Shown piece after piece: positions 17,531 through 25,519 of a stretch of DNA of 64,000 nucleotides. Every line of letters begins with the position of its first letter. Position 1 is the first letter of the stretch. The notes beneath the pieces are model-generated. The model saw only the letters and a list, made by a program, of their open reading frames with translations, had not been told where the DNA came from and did no database searches. A program made the position numbers and the translations under genes. Source of the stretch: Anaerolineales bacterium (lineage in GTDB: Bacteria > Chloroflexota > Anaerolineae > 4572-78 > J111); contig JACKAU010000003.1 of NCBI GenBank assembly GCA_020634855.1, forward strand, positions 744,001 through 808,000, given 5' to 3'.

Positions 17531-18518
17531 CGCCCTTCTTCTTAAACAAGCCCAAAATCTTTCGCGGGATAAAGCTGATTAAGCGCCAAATAAAGCCAAT
17601 TATCGCTTTGCTCAACCGAAACAACCCACCAAAAAACCTCCCCAACCAGCGCGTCGAGGTCTTCGCCCCTTTTTGGGCCGACTCGCCGGCGACGGCTGCG
17701 CCCGTACTGAGCGTCGAGCCAACCGTACCGGCCACTTTACCGGCCCGGTCGGCAATCACCGAACCGGCGCTTTTGCCGTTGTCGGTCACCCAGCGACCAA
17801 TTTTGCGCTCATCGACTCCGCTAATGGTTCGGAGGCTGTCGGCCCAACTGCCCACGGCCTCCGGCCCCAATCGGAAATAGGCATCGGCTCGCTGGCCGAT
17901 GATATAGGTTGACAGCACATTCGTCCCGGCTGAGGCCACCACCCCGATAACCGGAATCGCTTTCACAATCGACTTTTCAGCAAATTTCTCCCCTAACTTT
18001 AGCGAAGCCTGCTGACCGGCCCGGCGAGCCAGGGCGGTCGTACCGGCGCTGATCCCGGTAATAGTCATCACCAACCGCTGCTTTTCGTCTTCGGTTAGGG
18101 GATAGTCGTATAGCGCGGCCAATTCCAAGACCAACTCAGCTTGCAGCTTAAAGGTAGCCCCAATATCGGCCGCGACGCCCAATGTCACCGCTGCCGCCGT
18201 CCCAATGCCGGGAATCAACCCCGCCCCGGAGGTCACCGCGCCGATAGCGCCGGTGCGGTGGCATTTGTCTCGAACGATCTTCTGCGATAGTTCCTCACGG
18301 GTGGCGTTGGGGTTGTCTCTTTTGAGTTTTTTGATCCGTTCCGTCGCTTCCTCGAGATCGACATCGCTGACCACATTGAAGATCGTATCCATCAGCGCGT
18401 TGGCTTTGGTTTCCACATCCTGGCGCACGACCGGCGGTTGGGCGTCGATCTGCTGCAAATCGTGGTCAACGGCATCAATGATTTCTTCGGCTTGGTTTTT
18501 GAGGGATTTTTCTTCCAT
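17520..18518 (-). CDS. EcsC family protein
   Basis: 332 residues. A helical N-terminus (about 1-85) precedes a glycine- and alanine-rich region with SGAGLIPGIGTAAAVTLG, ADIGATFKLQAELVLELAAL and YDYPL, which match the EcsC family pattern. A central AIPVIGVVASAGTN segment follows, then a hydrophobic C-terminus (FIWRLISFIPRKILGLF) ending in lysines that could associate with membrane. The biochemical function of EcsC proteins is not established. It shares a transcript and 11 bp with rlmN. Confidence 0.72.
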   Translation of the reverse strand: MEEKSLKNQAEEIIDAVDHDLQQIDAQPPVVRQDVETKANALMDTIFNVVSDVDLEEATERIKKLKRDNPNATREELSQKIVRDKCHRTGAIGAVTSGAGLIPGIGTAAAVTLGVAADIGATFKLQAELVLELAALYDYPLTEDEKQRLVMTITGISAGTTALARRAGQQASLKLGEKFAEKSIVKAIPVIGVVASAGTNVLSTYIIGQRADAYFRLGPEAVGSWADSLRTISGVDERKIGRWVTDNGKSAGSVIADRAGKVAGTVGSTLSTGAAVAGESAQKGAKTSTRWLGRFFGGLFRLSKAIIGFIWRLISFIPRKILGLFKKKGDGQ

Positions 18519-18588
18519 TGGGTTTCCTGGTGTTTTTTCTAAGGTCTTTAAGCAAATTACCGGTAATGATTGATCGTTGTAAGTTCAT

Positions 18589-18609
18589 TACGCTTTACGT
18601 TTTACGCAT
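18589..18609. repeat. Heptamer array TACGYTT
   Basis: Three exact-period heptamers, TACGCTT TACGTTT TACGCAT, lie in the divergent gap between the EcsC-like gene and the gene at 18759. It is one member of the class of intergenic word arrays described in the findings. Confidence 0.6.
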
Positions 18610-18758
18610 TCGAAAGTTGCAGACCCATCCTATACCGTGTTAATTATAGCTAAAAAACGCTGCTTGCCTAATGAAATTTTGAGATAATGGGGTAGAACTT
18701 TGACATCCCCGGCTCGATAGCGATAATGACCGACAGAATTTAGGAAACGGAGCCGACG

Positions 18759-19334
18759 TTGAACGATCTTTCACCCCTATTCGATCAAATCAAGCAGCTT
18801 TCCGGCGATAGCCAGGCCAAATTGGCCGAGTACGTCGCTTTTTTGCAATGGCAAGAAGCCCGGCTGGCCCAGCCGTCCGCTACGGGCTGGAGTTTTAGCT
18901 TTATCGAAGCCTTCAAACAAGCTTCTTCTCAAGCCACCATCGATCCGGCTGGGATGGACATCAAAATGGCCCCGGCAGCGGTCGGCGGGCAGAGCCGGCC
19001 GGCTTTGTGGGCGCACCCGCCGGTAACCGGTCAGGCCGTAATCGAGTATTATGTGCCTATTCCGGAGCAGGTGAGCGATATCCGGCTGAACCTGGCGTTT
19101 GGCATTCGGGATGGGGCGCAGATGGCTGAAGATAACCTGGTGGCTTTTGGGGTCAAGGTCAACGGTATGCGGGTGTGGGGCCAGCAGAGCAATGCCCAAA
19201 CCTGGCAGGAGGCGGCGATTCCCTTAACGCTGACCGCCGGCGATGTCGTCCGCTTTGAGTTCACCACCGAGGCGCTCGGCAGCCATGAGTGGACCTGGGC
19301 CGTATGGGGCAACCCGGAGTTGACCGGGCTATAG
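18759..19334 (+). CDS. Uncharacterised protein with C-terminal beta-rich domain
   Basis: 191 residues, starting with TTG at 18759 and preceded by GGAG at a 6-nt spacing. The first about 40 residues form a helix like those of small bacterial DUF2281-type proteins (DQIKQLSGDSQAKLAEYVAFL). After a linker, residues about 75-190 alternate hydrophobic strands (VIEYYVPIPEQV, IRLNLAFGIRDG, VAFGVKVNGMRVW, DVVRFEFTTE) and end in WTWAVWGNPEL, resembling a carbohydrate-binding or NPCBM-type sandwich. No signal peptide is seen. Its stop overlaps the end of the convergent kinase gene by 6 bp. The function is unknown. Confidence 0.7.
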   Translation: MNDLSPLFDQIKQLSGDSQAKLAEYVAFLQWQEARLAQPSATGWSFSFIEAFKQASSQATIDPAGMDIKMAPAAVGGQSRPALWAHPPVTGQAVIEYYVPIPEQVSDIRLNLAFGIRDGAQMAEDNLVAFGVKVNGMRVWGQQSNAQTWQEAAIPLTLTAGDVVRFEFTTEALGSHEWTWAVWGNPELTGL

Positions 19335-20294
19335 ATTTTCCCCCGGCTTGTAGGTTCGCAGCACCGAGCCGCCGATAAACTCCCGCAGCAGCGAATTATC
19401 CGGCACCAAATCCGAGGCGCACGGCTCGAACCACTGCAAAAATGAGAGCAGCCGCTTGGCTTCGATATGCTCCAGTTTTCCCGGCTCGATTTGCAGCAGC
19501 AGGGGTTCGACCAGCGGTTTCATCACCGCCAATTCGTAAACCAAGGCCGAGTTGAACATAATATCGGCGTTTTCCTGATAAGGAAAAATCCAGGTGTACT
19601 CGCCCTGGCGCACTTTAGGCCAGCGCAGAATCGTATCTTTGGCTGTGTAACCGCGATGCCGGGCGTCACGGATAATGCGGCGGATGAGCCGGGTGTCGGT
19701 GGTGGGAATACGGTTGTGCCGGTCGAGGTTGAGCTGAGTAATGGCCGATACATACACCCGAAAAATCTTTTCCGCCGGCAGGTCGGCCACCAACTCTGGG
19801 TTCATGCCGTGGATACCTTCAATCAAAATCATGTGCTCATTGCTGATCGATATCGTTTCCCCCGGCTCGTTTTGACCGGTGAAGAAATTGTAATGAGGCA
19901 TCGTCACCGAGCCACCCTGCATCAACTCTAACAACGTTTTGTTGAATAGCGCCAGATTGAGGGCGTATAGACTCTCGTAATCGTAATCGCCGTCTTCGTC
20001 GCGGGGGGTCTCGGTGCGATTGACAAAAAAATCATCCAGTGCCACGGCAATAGGGCGAATACCGTGCGCCAGCAGTTGGATCGCCAGACGCTTGCTAAAC
20101 GTGGTTTTTCCGGCCGACGACGGGCCGGAGATCAAGACCAGTTTAACCCGATGTCGAACGGAGGCAATCAGCGTAGCGATCTGGGCAATCCGTTGTTCTT
20201 GCAGCGCCTCGGCGACCAAGATGGTTTCGAGCATATCACCGGTTCTGACGACCTCGTTCAATTTGCCTACGCTGTGAATATCCAGCTTACGCAT
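19329..20294 (-). CDS. Nucleoside (uridine) kinase domain, C-terminal half of a frameshifted gene
   Basis: 321 residues with the uridine-kinase P-loop GPSSAGKTTFSK, the DDFF nucleoside site and a MPHYNFFTG loop. In its family this kinase is the C-terminal half of a roughly 550-residue protein whose N-terminal half is ThrRS-like (TGS plus SAD domains). That half lies immediately upstream in another frame (20267-21040). Restoring one T on the minus strand in the run at 20313-20316 joins both frames through V-F-D-E-Y-G-T-W-M-R-K-L, which is what the family has at the junction. The ATG at 20294 is therefore likely an internal methionine. The domain itself appears intact. Confidence 0.85.
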   Translation of the reverse strand: MRKLDIHSVGKLNEVVRTGDMLETILVAEALQEQRIAQIATLIASVRHRVKLVLISGPSSAGKTTFSKRLAIQLLAHGIRPIAVALDDFFVNRTETPRDEDGDYDYESLYALNLALFNKTLLELMQGGSVTMPHYNFFTGQNEPGETISISNEHMILIEGIHGMNPELVADLPAEKIFRVYVSAITQLNLDRHNRIPTTDTRLIRRIIRDARHRGYTAKDTILRWPKVRQGEYTWIFPYQENADIMFNSALVYELAVMKPLVEPLLLQIEPGKLEHIEAKRLLSFLQWFEPCASDLVPDNSLLREFIGGSVLRTYKPGENL

Positions 20295-21040
20295 CCACGT
20301 CCCATACTCATCAAAACATGAATCAATTTAGGATAATTAACCCGTGGTTGCAGTTCATTAGGCCAATTGATGCGGGGATAGCGTAGAACAAACCCCTTGT
20401 AATAGGGGTCCAGCGCAAAAATCCTCAGATACCCCGTCGAGGGCACTTTATAGCCATGCATGTAGCCCCTAAAATTTTTGAGCTTATAGGTGGTCAGGTA
20501 AGATTTTCGTCGAGTTTTAAGTAGGCTCAATCGACTATTGGCTCCGCTGGCTTCAAAGATATTTTTCGCTTCTTCAATCGGAATCCGCTCTTTGACAATC
20601 GGCACATTTTCCTGAACCAATTCCCACATCCGGGCTTCGATTTTTTTCAACTCCGGCTCGGTGAAGGGCAGCCGGTCTTCGGCTTCACAGTACAAACCAC
20701 CAAAGTTCAAACCATAATCGATGGTGATTTTGACATCCGGAAATAGTTCGGCCGCGACGGCCACCAGCAAAAACGCCAACGAGCGGCGATATACTCGCAT
20801 CCCGTCGCCATCGGCCAACGTCAGGACATGCACATTCAAATCTCGATCGGCGTGGTAGGTTAACTCTCTAATCTCACCATCGACCAGGCAGGCCACCGGA
20901 ATAGGCTCCGGGGGAAAGTTGGCGGCTTTGACAAAGGTTTCAATGGTGGTATTGAGCGGGCCTTCCAGAACCTGACCATTACTAAATCTGATCTGAGCCG
21001 TCGTTCGCGGCTGAGAAGGGAAAATTTGTGGTTGACTCAT
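20267..21040 (-). CDS. ThrRS-like (TGS-SAD) N-terminal half of frameshifted nucleoside kinase
   Basis: 257 residues, of which about the last 15 are out-of-frame. Residues about 15-95 form a TGS-type ubiquitin-like domain. The rest resembles the threonyl/alanyl-tRNA synthetase SAD region, with ITIDYGLNFGGLYCEAE and the Tyr/Arg-rich SYLTTYKLKNFRGYMHGY segment. There is no aminoacylation core, so it is not a synthetase. It overlaps the kinase half by 28 bp in a different frame. A single-base deletion in a 4-base homopolymer explains the split (sequencing error, pseudogene, or slippage). The upstream gap to 21155 holds a word-array hairpin. Confidence 0.85.
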   Translation of the reverse strand: MSQPQIFPSQPRTTAQIRFSNGQVLEGPLNTTIETFVKAANFPPEPIPVACLVDGEIRELTYHADRDLNVHVLTLADGDGMRVYRRSLAFLLVAVAAELFPDVKITIDYGLNFGGLYCEAEDRLPFTEPELKKIEARMWELVQENVPIVKERIPIEEAKNIFEASGANSRLSLLKTRRKSYLTTYKLKNFRGYMHGYKVPSTGYLRIFALDPYYKGFVLRYPRINWPNELQPRVNYPKLIHVLMSMGRGCVSWIFTA

Positions 21041-21094
21041 AGAATAGACTCGAGGGTGACTATGAATTACAAGGTTGAATCGTTAGATGCGAGG

Positions 21095-21165
21095 GATTGG
21101 AGATAGGGAGATAAGGAGATTGACTGACAAATAATCTCCTTATCTCCTTATCTCTTAATCTCCTA
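21095..21165. repeat. Hairpin of 8-nt GGAGATAA words
   Basis: One arm is three 8-nt words (GGAGATAG, GGAGATAA, GGAGATTG) and the other is four complementary words (AATCTCCT, TATCTCCT, TATCTCTT, AATCTCCT). The perfect core is 15 bp, 21107-21121 against 21133-21147, with an 11-nt loop. The structure begins at the stop codon of the M42 peptidase gene and could act as a transcript end or stabiliser, although no U-tract follows. Confidence 0.8.
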
Positions 21166-22156
21166 AGTTAGCCGGACTTTTAAGCAGGGCCAACAGTAAT
21201 TTTACCGCGTTTTCAACATCGTTGGTGCTAACCATTTCGGAGGGGGTGTGAATGTGGCGGCACGGAATGGAGAGCGCTCCGGCAGCGCTGCCTTCGTGAG
21301 CTAACTGCATGGCTCGCGCATCGGTTGAACCAAGCGTGAGAATTTCCATTTGGTAAGGGATGTCGTTGGCCTGGGCTGTCTCGACCATCCAATTTTTGAG
21401 GCCGGGATGGGCTAACATGCCCCTATCCATCACTTTGATGGCCGGCCCTGCGCCGAGTTTGACCTCAAAATGCTTGCGTTCCGGCACGTCGCCGCTGTCG
21501 GTGACATCGACGGCGATTGAGACATCGGGATGGACTTTGTAGGCGGCGGTCGTCGCGCCTCGGACGCCAACTTCCTCCTGCACCGTGAAGACAAAATGCA
21601 GTTCGTGGGGCGTCTGATCAAGCTGTTTTAGGGTTTCGATCAAAATGGCGCAGCCAATGCGGTCATCCAGGCTTTTGGCAACCATCACCTGGCCCAAATC
21701 CACAAATGGGCGTTGAAACGCCGCCACATCGCCGACCCGTACCGGCACATCGTCTTTACCGTTAGCGCCAAAATCCAGATAGAGCGACTTGTGAGAGTAG
21801 TCCACCTCATCGTGCCGGGGCCAATTTTCCACGTTGATCACCCCCAACGCCCCGTTGGTAAACAGCGCCCGGTTGCCGATCAACGTATCCGGCCAAACGG
21901 CGCCCAACGCAGTGAAACGCGCGAACCCCTTATCGTTTACGTGGGAGACCATCAAGCCGATCTCGTCCATATGAGCGGCCAGCATAATTTTGAGCCCCTC
22001 ACCGGAGCCGTTCTTAACGGCATGCAAATTACCTAGCGGATCAACTTCAACCGAGTCGGCCACATTCGAAACTTGCTCACGAATGATATCGCGCACCGCC
22101 TGTTCATAGCCCGGCGGGCCGTAGGCTTCGGTTAACGCCTTAATGAGATCTTTCAT
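21155..22156 (-). CDS. M42 family metallo-aminopeptidase
   Basis: 333 residues. The dinuclear metal-site motifs of the M42 (glutamyl/leucyl aminopeptidase, TET-type) family are visible: AAHMDEIG, the KSLDDRIGCA aspartate, FTVQEEVGVRGA with the catalytic Glu-Glu, the VTDSGD aspartate and the final IPCRHIHTPSE histidine. These enzymes form dodecameric cytoplasmic shells that trim peptides. A paralogue lies two genes upstream (22965-24023), separated by the MNT-HEPN gene. The gap to the latter is 14 bp, so all three are probably one transcript. Confidence 0.93.
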   Translation of the reverse strand: MKDLIKALTEAYGPPGYEQAVRDIIREQVSNVADSVEVDPLGNLHAVKNGSGEGLKIMLAAHMDEIGLMVSHVNDKGFARFTALGAVWPDTLIGNRALFTNGALGVINVENWPRHDEVDYSHKSLYLDFGANGKDDVPVRVGDVAAFQRPFVDLGQVMVAKSLDDRIGCAILIETLKQLDQTPHELHFVFTVQEEVGVRGATTAAYKVHPDVSIAVDVTDSGDVPERKHFEVKLGAGPAIKVMDRGMLAHPGLKNWMVETAQANDIPYQMEILTLGSTDARAMQLAHEGSAAGALSIPCRHIHTPSEMVSTNDVENAVKLLLALLKSPANLGD

Positions 22157-22170
22157 ATCAACTCCAAGGT

Positions 22171-22962
22171 CTAGTCTTCCAGTTCAAGTCTGGCCCGTAT
22201 AAATTCGCGAACCGTGGTCATCACCTCAACCGCCCCGGTCGCTTCCTCAAATGAAGCGAACCGCCCTGGATAACGGGTTTCGACGCTGTAGCTATTTAAG
22301 GCCTGCATCGCAGCATTGATTTTTGAAAATTGTGCATCAATCTGCCGGCAAAGTCTTAGCAACTCAACCAAATCGTGAGTACGTTGAAACTCAACTCTAT
22401 ATTGAGTGAGAAAAGCTTTTACATATTTTTCGGCGCACTGCTGAGTGTAAAAACAAATGGCGTCTGCCATGCCCTCATGTTGTAGATTGAGCAGACTGGT
22501 CGCCGCTAAAACGTCACCTTCAGCTTTTTGAACCCACTCTTGGGTGTAACGATTCGATTTGGCATCTGGTTCTGTCATCGCGATATCCTGTAAGAGAGCG
22601 TGTTCGGGTTTTTCGTAAAGAATTTTGCCCTTAGCGATAATATTGCGCAGAAAAGCGTCACCGGCTCTGATTCGATCAGTTATCTCACGAGGCGTGCGGA
22701 CCAAGATATCCAGACCAAACGGAGCCTGGAACGACAGCGCCATATCTCTTTGCGTTTGTCTGGGATCATCAGTATCCAGGATAACTAATAGATCAACATC
22801 ACTACCCGGCTGAGGCCGTCCGGCGGCGTAGGAGCCAAAGAGCATCACTTGCTCCGGCTCAAAGGTCTGGACAATATGGTCAACGACCGCCTGAATGGCT
22901 TCCATCGGAATCTGATCCCGCTCGTTGACATTTGGAACGCTAATCTTTAAATCTTTTAGCAA
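22171..22962 (-). CDS. Nucleotidyltransferase-HEPN single-chain protein (MNT-HEPN)
   Basis: 263 residues from a TTG start at 22962, chosen because AGAAGG stands 6 nt upstream and the codon lies just 2 nt after the preceding stop. The N-terminal half is a minimal nucleotidyltransferase with the full GSx10DxD signature (Gly43-Ser44, Asp55-Asp57) and a third acidic residue at Asp85. The C-terminal half is a HEPN domain with FYTQQCAEKYVKAFL and an Rx6H motif (Arg189 to His196). In two-gene MNT/HEPN toxin-antitoxin systems the MNT protein AMPylates and silences the HEPN RNase; here both are in one chain. An upstream in-frame extension to 23025 exists but overlaps the M42 gene. Confidence 0.85.
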   Translation of the reverse strand: MLKDLKISVPNVNERDQIPMEAIQAVVDHIVQTFEPEQVMLFGSYAAGRPQPGSDVDLLVILDTDDPRQTQRDMALSFQAPFGLDILVRTPREITDRIRAGDAFLRNIIAKGKILYEKPEHALLQDIAMTEPDAKSNRYTQEWVQKAEGDVLAATSLLNLQHEGMADAICFYTQQCAEKYVKAFLTQYRVEFQRTHDLVELLRLCRQIDAQFSKINAAMQALNSYSVETRYPGRFASFEEATGAVEVMTTVREFIRARLELED

Positions 22963-22964
22963 TT

Positions 22965-24023
22965 TCAACCTTCTTGAGCCGGTAATTTTTGTAAGACCGC
23001 TGTCATCAACTTTACCGTATTCCAAAAATCGGTCAAATCCAGAACGGCAGCCGGGGCGTGAATGTAACGCGCTGGGACGCTAACCACGGCCGACGGTACG
23101 CCCTCGCGGATAGTATGAACCGCGCCCGCGTCGGTGCCGCCGATGCCGGGACGTTTGAACTGGTAAGGCAGCCCTTCAGCCTCGGCTGTTTCGATCAGCA
23201 AATCGACCAGCTTACGGTCGGCAATGAACGAGCGATCCATGACTGTGATGGCCGGGCCATCGCCCAGACGGGGAAACCCTTCGTCAGCCTCGTCACTCTG
23301 GCGCGGGAGATCATCGGCGGCGGTACACTCCAGTACAAAGGCCAGATCCGGATCGACTGCATAAGCCGCCACCTGCGCCCCGCGCAGCCCGATCTCCTCC
23401 TGCACCGTAAACACAGCGACCAAATCGATTGGGTAGTCGCCCTTCAGCAGTTCGACCAACACGGCGCAGCCGACTCGATCATCAAAGGCTTTGCCTTTGA
23501 CCCGTCCGACGTCCGGCGAGATCTCATCGGGCCGGCCGCCCAGGTAACCAAATTCGGTCGCAAAAGTGGCAAAATCGCCTACCTTCACCTGGCCGTTCGA
23601 ATCGCTGTTCGCGCCGATATCGATTGACATTGAATCGATACTGCCGACCTTGTGACGTTCGCTCCGCTTCAACAGATGCACCGGTTTGAGGCCGATGACC
23701 CCCGGCACGCGCTCCGAGCCGACCACCACCGCCTTGCCGAGCAAAATGCGGCGATCAAAACCACCCACCGGCTTGAATTTCAACATACCGCTGCTCTTGA
23801 CCTCCGAGATCATAAAACCCACCTCGTCCATATGGGCTGCGATCATTACCTTGGGCGGTGGAACCTCGGTCTCAACCCGGCAGCGGCGCGTTACAAACAA
23901 GTTCCCCATCGTATCGATGCGCCACGAATCGGCGTAATCTTTCACCGCCTCCACAATAATTTTACGTACCTCACCTTCAACACTCGACACACCGAAGGCG
24001 TTAGATAGTTCTTCTAAAATCAT
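22965..24023 (-). CDS. M42 family metallo-aminopeptidase (second copy)
   Basis: 352 residues, paralogous to the gene at 21155. The same metal-site motifs are present: AAHMDEVG, KAFDDRVGCA, FTVQEEIGLRGA, a LECTAADD segment and VPARYIHAPA. The dimerisation/PDZ-like insert differs (residues about 75-165 contain a basic LLKRSERHK segment), so substrate range may differ from its neighbour. It is the first gene of a probable three-gene run (M42, MNT-HEPN, M42). The region upstream holds word arrays. Confidence 0.92.
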   Translation of the reverse strand: MILEELSNAFGVSSVEGEVRKIIVEAVKDYADSWRIDTMGNLFVTRRCRVETEVPPPKVMIAAHMDEVGFMISEVKSSGMLKFKPVGGFDRRILLGKAVVVGSERVPGVIGLKPVHLLKRSERHKVGSIDSMSIDIGANSDSNGQVKVGDFATFATEFGYLGGRPDEISPDVGRVKGKAFDDRVGCAVLVELLKGDYPIDLVAVFTVQEEIGLRGAQVAAYAVDPDLAFVLECTAADDLPRQSDEADEGFPRLGDGPAITVMDRSFIADRKLVDLLIETAEAEGLPYQFKRPGIGGTDAGAVHTIREGVPSAVVSVPARYIHAPAAVLDLTDFWNTVKLMTAVLQKLPAQEG

Positions 24024-24063
24024 GCGTTAATCCTACAAAATTTGGTCTTGTAGAACGTGGGAC

Positions 24064-24157
24064 GTAGTGCGTAGTGCGTAAACCTCACATTTATCGTCCA
24101 ACTCTACAACTCCAAAAACTCCCCAACTCTAAAAACTCTTTTAACTCTCCAACTCCA
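24064..24157. repeat. Two adjacent word arrays (GTAGTGC, AACTCTAAA)
   Basis: This gap between the FHA gene and the M42 gene contains two tandem heptamers GTAGTGC (24064-24077). After a 22-nt spacer comes an array of 8-9-nt words (AACTCTAC, AACTCCAAA, AACTCCCC, AACTCTAAA, AACTCTTTT, AACTCTCC) reaching into the FHA stop region. The second array uses the same word family as 2790-2850, more than 21 kb away. Confidence 0.72.
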
Positions 24158-24584
24158 CTCGAAAGCGTAAATTACCAATACCGATCAGGTCATGATCGGC
24201 CAAAGTGGTTGGTTTGGAAATGGGCAACTCATTAAGCGTGGTGCCGTTTTTACTGCCTAAATCCTCAATCCACCATACGCCATTTTCTCGGCTAATACAC
24301 GCATGCTGGCTGGAGGCCAACGAGTCACTCAAAATAATGGTATTATCGGGGTCGCGGCCCAGATAAGTCACCGGCTGGAGCGGCAAGGTATCACCTGCGA
24401 CCAGCGAGTTATCCTCGGCCGGCGTTACAACCCGCAGATTGTGGAGAGGCTGCATCCGGGCAGCGGCTAGTTGTTCGGCGCTTTTTAAATCGTACCAGAT
24501 GATGTAAAAAGCCACTCCCAAAAAACCATAAAGAATGACGGCAGCCAGGATACGCAGGCCCAATAAGATCCAATCCAAGCTCAC
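24141..24584 (-). CDS. Membrane-anchored FHA domain protein (FhaB-like)
   Basis: 147 residues from a GTG start. One membrane helix (about residues 5-30, ILLGLRILAAVILYGFLGVAFYIIW) is followed by a short cytoplasmic linker. The forkhead-associated domain covers about 65-145: YLGRDPDNTI, SDSLASSQHACI, WWIEDLGSKNGTTLNEL, the Gly-Arg, Ser-x-x-His and Asn residues that bind phosphothreonine. Paired with the FhaA-like gene 14 bp upstream, it suggests a Ser/Thr-kinase signalling branch affecting the envelope, as in Actinobacteria. No kinase gene is in this window. Confidence 0.88.
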   Translation of the reverse strand: MSLDWILLGLRILAAVILYGFLGVAFYIIWYDLKSAEQLAAARMQPLHNLRVVTPAEDNSLVAGDTLPLQPVTYLGRDPDNTIILSDSLASSQHACISRENGVWWIEDLGSKNGTTLNELPISKPTTLADHDLIGIGNLRFRVELES

Positions 24585-24598
24585 GAGCCGGCCCTATT

Positions 24599-25363
24599 CT
24601 ACGAATTATCCTGCACAATAATATGCAGGACGGTACTGCCAAAGGTGAGAACATCCCCATGTTTAAGAGCGCACTGCGCCGTGGCTTCGGCATTGACGGT
24701 GGTATGGGGATTCAAACGAAGGGTCTTTTCCTGTTCGCTGACCACTTCGGGCTGGACGGGTGGATAGAGGTGATAAATGCCGTTACGCCAGCGGAGTTGG
24801 GCATGATAACGTGACACGGTTTGATCGCCCAATATCACATCGTTATCTAAAGCGCGGCCAATTCGGATCACCGGCTCGCCCAACGACACTGTCTGATCGT
24901 CAAATTGCAGCGCCCATTGGCCGGCATTGTGCGTCGCTACGAAAAAAGCCTCTTTCGTTTTGGTCCGATGCTTGCCGTCGTTGCCGTTCACATAACGCGT
25001 TTTAATTTTCACCTTGCCTGGCCGCACCGCGTCAGACTTTTCAAGCATCACCCGAATAGGGCCAACGGGTTGGTAATTCGCTTCCTGGATCAACCAGGTC
25101 AAGTAGTTACGTAGGCGAATCACCTCAGCTTCAACACTTGAGCCAGCCACCAATTGGCTGTAATCACCCGGATTTAAGGTGATGTCATAATAATTGGGGA
25201 TGTGGGCGGACTCGGTCTGGCTGACCTCCGGCTGCTCGGTTTCAACGGCGACAGCCAAGTGGCGGGCTAAATCGGCCGGGTGAAGTTGAGTATGAAACAG
25301 GCGCGAGAAAATCCCTTCAATCAAGCGCTGGGCAATCGTTTCCAGTCGATCAAATTGATTCAT
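24599..25363 (-). CDS. DUF3662-FHA protein (FhaA-like)
   Basis: 254 residues from the ATG at 25363. The first 115 residues match the DUF3662 region of mycobacterial FhaA (FDRLETIAQRLIEGIFSRLF, HPADLARHLAVAVE). A linker and a C-terminal FHA domain follow (about 165-250: IRIGRALDNDVIL, SRYHAQLRW). The longer frame starting at 25372 overlaps the -10 box, so the ATG at 25363 is preferred. It lies only 7 nt after TATAAT, which implies a leaderless mRNA. FhaA proteins bind phosphothreonine on kinase substrates at the division site or envelope. Confidence 0.87.
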   Translation of the reverse strand: MNQFDRLETIAQRLIEGIFSRLFHTQLHPADLARHLAVAVETEQPEVSQTESAHIPNYYDITLNPGDYSQLVAGSSVEAEVIRLRNYLTWLIQEANYQPVGPIRVMLEKSDAVRPGKVKIKTRYVNGNDGKHRTKTKEAFFVATHNAGQWALQFDDQTVSLGEPVIRIGRALDNDVILGDQTVSRYHAQLRWRNGIYHLYPPVQPEVVSEQEKTLRLNPHTTVNAEATAQCALKHGDVLTFGSTVLHIIVQDNS

Positions 25364-25370
25364 ACTGATC

Positions 25371-25376
25371 ATTATA
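25371..25376 (-). promoter_or_regulatory. -10 element of FHA operon, near-leaderless
   Basis: TATAAT on the minus strand ends 7 nt before the ATG at 25363, with no Shine-Dalgarno between. The -35 region is weak (TTCTTA at 17 bp). Confidence 0.55.
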
Positions 25377-25432
25377 GCTTAGCCTCAGAATTTTAAGAAA
25401 AGCGATACGAGAAATTGTTAGAGTGAAGCTAA

Positions 25433-25461
25433 TTGACAAGTTATTTAAGATGGATTATAAC
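25433..25461 (+). promoter_or_regulatory. sigma70-type promoter of trmFO
   Basis: A perfect -35 TTGACA (25433-25438), a 17-bp spacer and TATAAC (25456-25461). The expected start of transcription is near 25468. The TTG of this -35 box opens a longer in-frame reading, which is therefore not the translation start. Confidence 0.8.
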
Positions 25462-25519
25462 AAACAGAGACCTGATGCATAAAGCGTCAACTCTAAGTGA
25501 AAAGACTATTTTTATTCCT

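Noticed and set aside
19329..21040. Threonyl-tRNA synthetase gene
   Set aside because: Only TGS and SAD-like parts are present, followed by a uridine-kinase domain; the class II aminoacylation core is missing.
22171..22962. Two separate toxin and antitoxin genes
   Set aside because: The MNT and HEPN parts are in one continuous frame without stop or internal start with a good ribosome-binding site.
25433..25519. N-terminal extension of TrmFO starting at TTG 25433
   Set aside because: The TTG is part of a perfect -35 box and lies upstream of the predicted transcription start; the conserved protein begins at 25520.
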